Shown piece by piece: positions 62,135 to 64,000 of a stretch of DNA of 64,000 nt. The DNA lies in contig NZ_PDJG01000001.1 in NCBI RefSeq assembly GCF_002564005.1, positions 1,798,001 to 1,862,000 of the forward strand, written 5' to 3'. Below the pieces are notes generated by a model. The model saw only the letters and a program-made list of their open reading frames with translations, was not told the origin of the DNA and made no database searches. The position numbers and the translations under genes are program-made. Numbering within the stretch: position 1 is the stretch's first letter; every line of letters starts with the position of its first letter. Origin of the DNA: Sanguibacter antarcticus. GTDB taxonomy: Bacteria > Actinomycetota > Actinomycetes > Actinomycetales > Cellulomonadaceae.

Positions 62135-64000
62135 TCAGCGAGCGGCGGCGCTCCGCGCGATCCCCCGGAGCACGCTCATGTCGGCATCCCGGAAGACGGC
62201 GTCAGCGTCGGCGAACGTCTTCAGGCTCTGGACCACCCAGACCTGCGCCAGCCCGTCGACGAGTCCTTCCACGACATCGATGTGCGGCGCCCCGAACCCC
62301 GGAACGCCGTCGACGAGGACCGCGACCTCGTCGGGCGCGCGCAACGTCGCACTGTCCCCCGGACCCATGATCGTGCGCACCGCCTCGACGACCGCATCAA
62401 CACCCGCGTCGACACCTTCACCGACGGTGGCGCCACCCTCCGTGAGCTCCCCCGACGACGCACCGCCGCCGGAAGGAACCACCCGCAGCAGCACGAGAGA
62501 ACAGTCGTAGCCCTCCATGCGCCCGGCGCGTTCCACAGCCGCCGCCAGCCGGTCCATGAACACATCCCGGTGGACGAGCCCAGGCCGCGCGTCGCGCACC
62601 GCGAACCGGCGCATCGCCTGCTCCTCGCGCCTCGTCTCCGAGAGATCCGTCATCGCACCGACGATCCGGGCAGGGCAGCCCGCCTTGTTGAGGACGGTCA
62701 CCCCACGGCACAGGACCCAGCGATAAGCACCGCTCGCCGTGCGGATCCGCTGCTCGAGCATGAGCGGCTGCTCGACACCGGCCAGCTGCGCCGCGATCGC
62801 CATCGACAGCTCGTCCCGGTCATCAGGGTGCACCCGGTCCGTCCACTCGTCCAACGACGTCCCGACCTCGTTCTCCGCATACCCGAGAACGCTCTTCCAC
62901 CGAGGCGAGTAGTAGACCGAGCCAGACAGCACGTCCCAGTCCCACATCCCGTCAGACAGCGCCGCCGAGGCCAGCGCATAGCGCTCCTCGCTCGCCCGGA
63001 CCGCGGTCGCGAGCTCCCGCTCCCGCTCGGCAGAGATCTGCAGCGCGGTGCGCTGCTCCCGCAGCGACGCGAGCGTCTGCTCCTGGTCGAGCGCGATCGC
63101 GAGCATCGCCGCCCAGTGGTTGTACTTGTCGCGCGCGCTCGTCGAACGCGTATCGACCGGGCCACCGATCGTCAGATAGCCCCAGTCGCTCGCCGCGAAC
63201 GTCACCGGGATGACGAACGTGAGGTCAGGACGCGTCGCACCCGCCGATCGGGTGAGCGCCGGAGGCGGGAACGCACGCGCGGGCAGACGCATCCCGACGA
63301 GCCGGCTCCCCGTCGAACCGACGTCACGCGTCCCGACGATCTCCAGCTCGCGCTCTCCGTCCGCGGTCCGGCGCCCCGTCCACAGCGCGAGCGACGCAGA
63401 CCCGCGGTGCGCGTTCGGCAACCAGCTGAGGGTCCGCGGGCTCGCCCCGTCAGGCCGCATGAGCGCAAGATCGACCTCGTACTGGTTGACGAGCGTCCGC
63501 TCAAGGTGCCCCGAGCGAGCGAGCAGCCCGCGCGAGCACCCCTTCGTCAGTGCGACCGTCACCCCCGACGCAGCGCTGCGCAACGCGGCCGAGTGCGACG
63601 GCGAACCCGGCGGCAGGCCGAGCGCAGCCTCGGACTCGACAGCACGGACCGCGACAAGGATCTGCTCGAGAGCCTCCGGATGAGGGTGCAACGCCGTCGT
63701 CATGTCGGCCAACCGACCCAGAGCGGCCCCTGCGGGGACAGCAGCACGCTGCGCTGCGACGACAAGACTCTCCACGACGCACCGCACCCACATGCTGATG
63801 TCCGGCTGCGCACAGTCTCCGCCACGGGCACCGAAGAAGACCGCGCACGCCAGCTCGTTCAGCTGCGCAGCAGCCGATCCGCCACCCTCACGAGACACCC
63901 CGTCGACCAAGAGCCCCGCACGCGTCGAGTCGACGCACCCGCACGACTCCCTCGTCACGAGCGTCGTCTCCGACAGGTGTGCGCCCGGGCCCACGTCGTC
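62135..64000 (-). CDS. PAS-domain sensor protein with degenerate GGDEF-like C-terminus (5' end cut by window edge)
   Basis: The frame is open to the window edge, so the first GTG at 63994 is probably not the true start. The region TTLVTRESCGC resembles the end of the periplasmic-binding-like sensor found at the N-terminus of such actinobacterial proteins. A long GAF-like region follows (ALMRPDGASPRTLSWLP, FAASDWGYLTIGG), then a coiled coil and a PAS fold with GMWDWDVLSGSVYYSPRWKSVLGY and VHPDDRDEL. The last 160 residues have the shape of a GGDEF domain (VHRDVFMDRLAAAVERAGRMEG) but no GGDEF motif. Cyclic-di-GMP synthesis is therefore unlikely. Confidence 0.75.
   Translation of the reverse strand, partial: DDVGPGAHLSETTLVTRESCGCVDSTRAGLLVDGVSREGGGSAAAQLNELACAVFFGARGGDCAQPDISMWVRCVVESLVVAAQRAAVPAGAALGRLADMTTALHPHPEALEQILVAVRAVESEAALGLPPGSPSHSAALRSAASGVTVALTKGCSRGLLARSGHLERTLVNQYEVDLALMRPDGASPRTLSWLPNAHRGSASLALWTGRRTADGERELEIVGTRDVGSTGSRLVGMRLPARAFPPPALTRSAGATRPDLTFVIPVTFAASDWGYLTIGGPVDTRSTSARDKYNHWAAMLAIALDQEQTLASLREQRTALQISAERERELATAVRASEERYALASAALSDGMWDWDVLSGSVYYSPRWKSVLGYAENEVGTSLDEWTDRVHPDDRDELSMAIAAQLAGVEQPLMLEQRIRTASGAYRWVLCRGVTVLNKAGCPARIVGAMTDLSETRREEQAMRRFAVRDARPGLVHRDVFMDRLAAAVERAGRMEGYDCSLVLLRVVPSGGGASSGELTEGGATVGEGVDAGVDAVVEAVRTIMGPGDSATLRAPDEVAVLVDGVPGFGAPHIDVVEGLVDGLAQVWVVQSLKTFADADAVFRDADMSVLRGIARSAAAR

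Noticed and set aside
1..64000. CRISPR arrays, tRNA or rRNA genes
   Set aside because: No regularly spaced repeats with unique spacers, and no cloverleaf or conserved rRNA segments were found on either strand.

Overview
The window comes from a high-GC Gram-positive chromosome, most likely an actinobacterium of the Micrococcales close to Sanguibacter or Cellulomonas. The grounds are strong GC-rich codon use with many GTG starts, the DUF3090/SCO1664/MSMEG_4193-type trio, a RamB-like regulator divergent from the glyoxylate-shunt genes, and an NnaR-like HemD/winged-helix regulator. The assignment is inference; no rRNA or tRNA gene is visible.

Layout. (1) 1-8.1 kb, all minus strand: a peptide ABC-transporter operon whose substrate-binding protein has its blocks in circularly permuted order, a Tat-exported DUF305 protein coupled to a YHYH-domain lipoprotein, and two coupled membrane glycosyltransferase genes. 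(2) 8.2-13.6 kb: an IS1380-family element inserted 14 bases ahead of a quinone-oxidoreductase gene, a small lipoprotein, and the phosphomutase/DUF3090/SCO1664 operon. (3) 13.6-31 kb: an accessory island. It holds four nested ISL3-family copies, the two separated halves of an ISAs1-family transposase, a guanylate-kinase-like gene, two unknown genes, a pAL5000-type RepA/RepB replicon, a secreted four-cysteine peptide with its own ABC-transporter operon, a complete IS3-family element and a decayed second IS1380 copy that cuts an antitoxin-like gene. Short direct copies of the 3' end of ychF lie at 11.3, 13.5 and 31.0 kb. (4) 31-51.8 kb: conserved chromosome with ychF, an ABC exporter pair, rmuC, cysM, ispH, xseA-xseB, a PfkB kinase, carbonic anhydrase, fumC, a PIN-PhoH ATPase, an MFS exporter, a RamB-type regulator, aceA and aceB. 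(5) 51.8-54.5 kb: a KDG kinase/KDPG aldolase operon with a divergent IclR regulator. (6) 54.5-62 kb: a universal stress protein, then molybdenum metabolism: an NnaR-like regulator, moaA-moaD, moaE, a moaC-moaB fusion, modA-B-C and an HTH-TOBE protein. (7) 62.1-64 kb: a PAS sensor protein running off the window edge.

How the genes work together. aceA and aceB form the glyoxylate shunt, with fumC from the same metabolic area nearby. The kdgK/eda pair converts 2-keto-3-deoxygluconate to pyruvate and glyceraldehyde-3-phosphate. The mod transporter imports molybdate for the moa enzymes, and the NnaR-like gene suggests a nitrate or nitrite link. In the island, the replicon, the peptide cassette and the split ISAs1 gene fit a small plasmid captured between insertion sequences.

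The observations most worth checking are the circularly permuted substrate-binding protein (676-2292), the peptide/ABC cassette with its leader hairpin and attenuator-like stem (23847-27024), the ychF-tail repeats, and the apparent plasmid capture.
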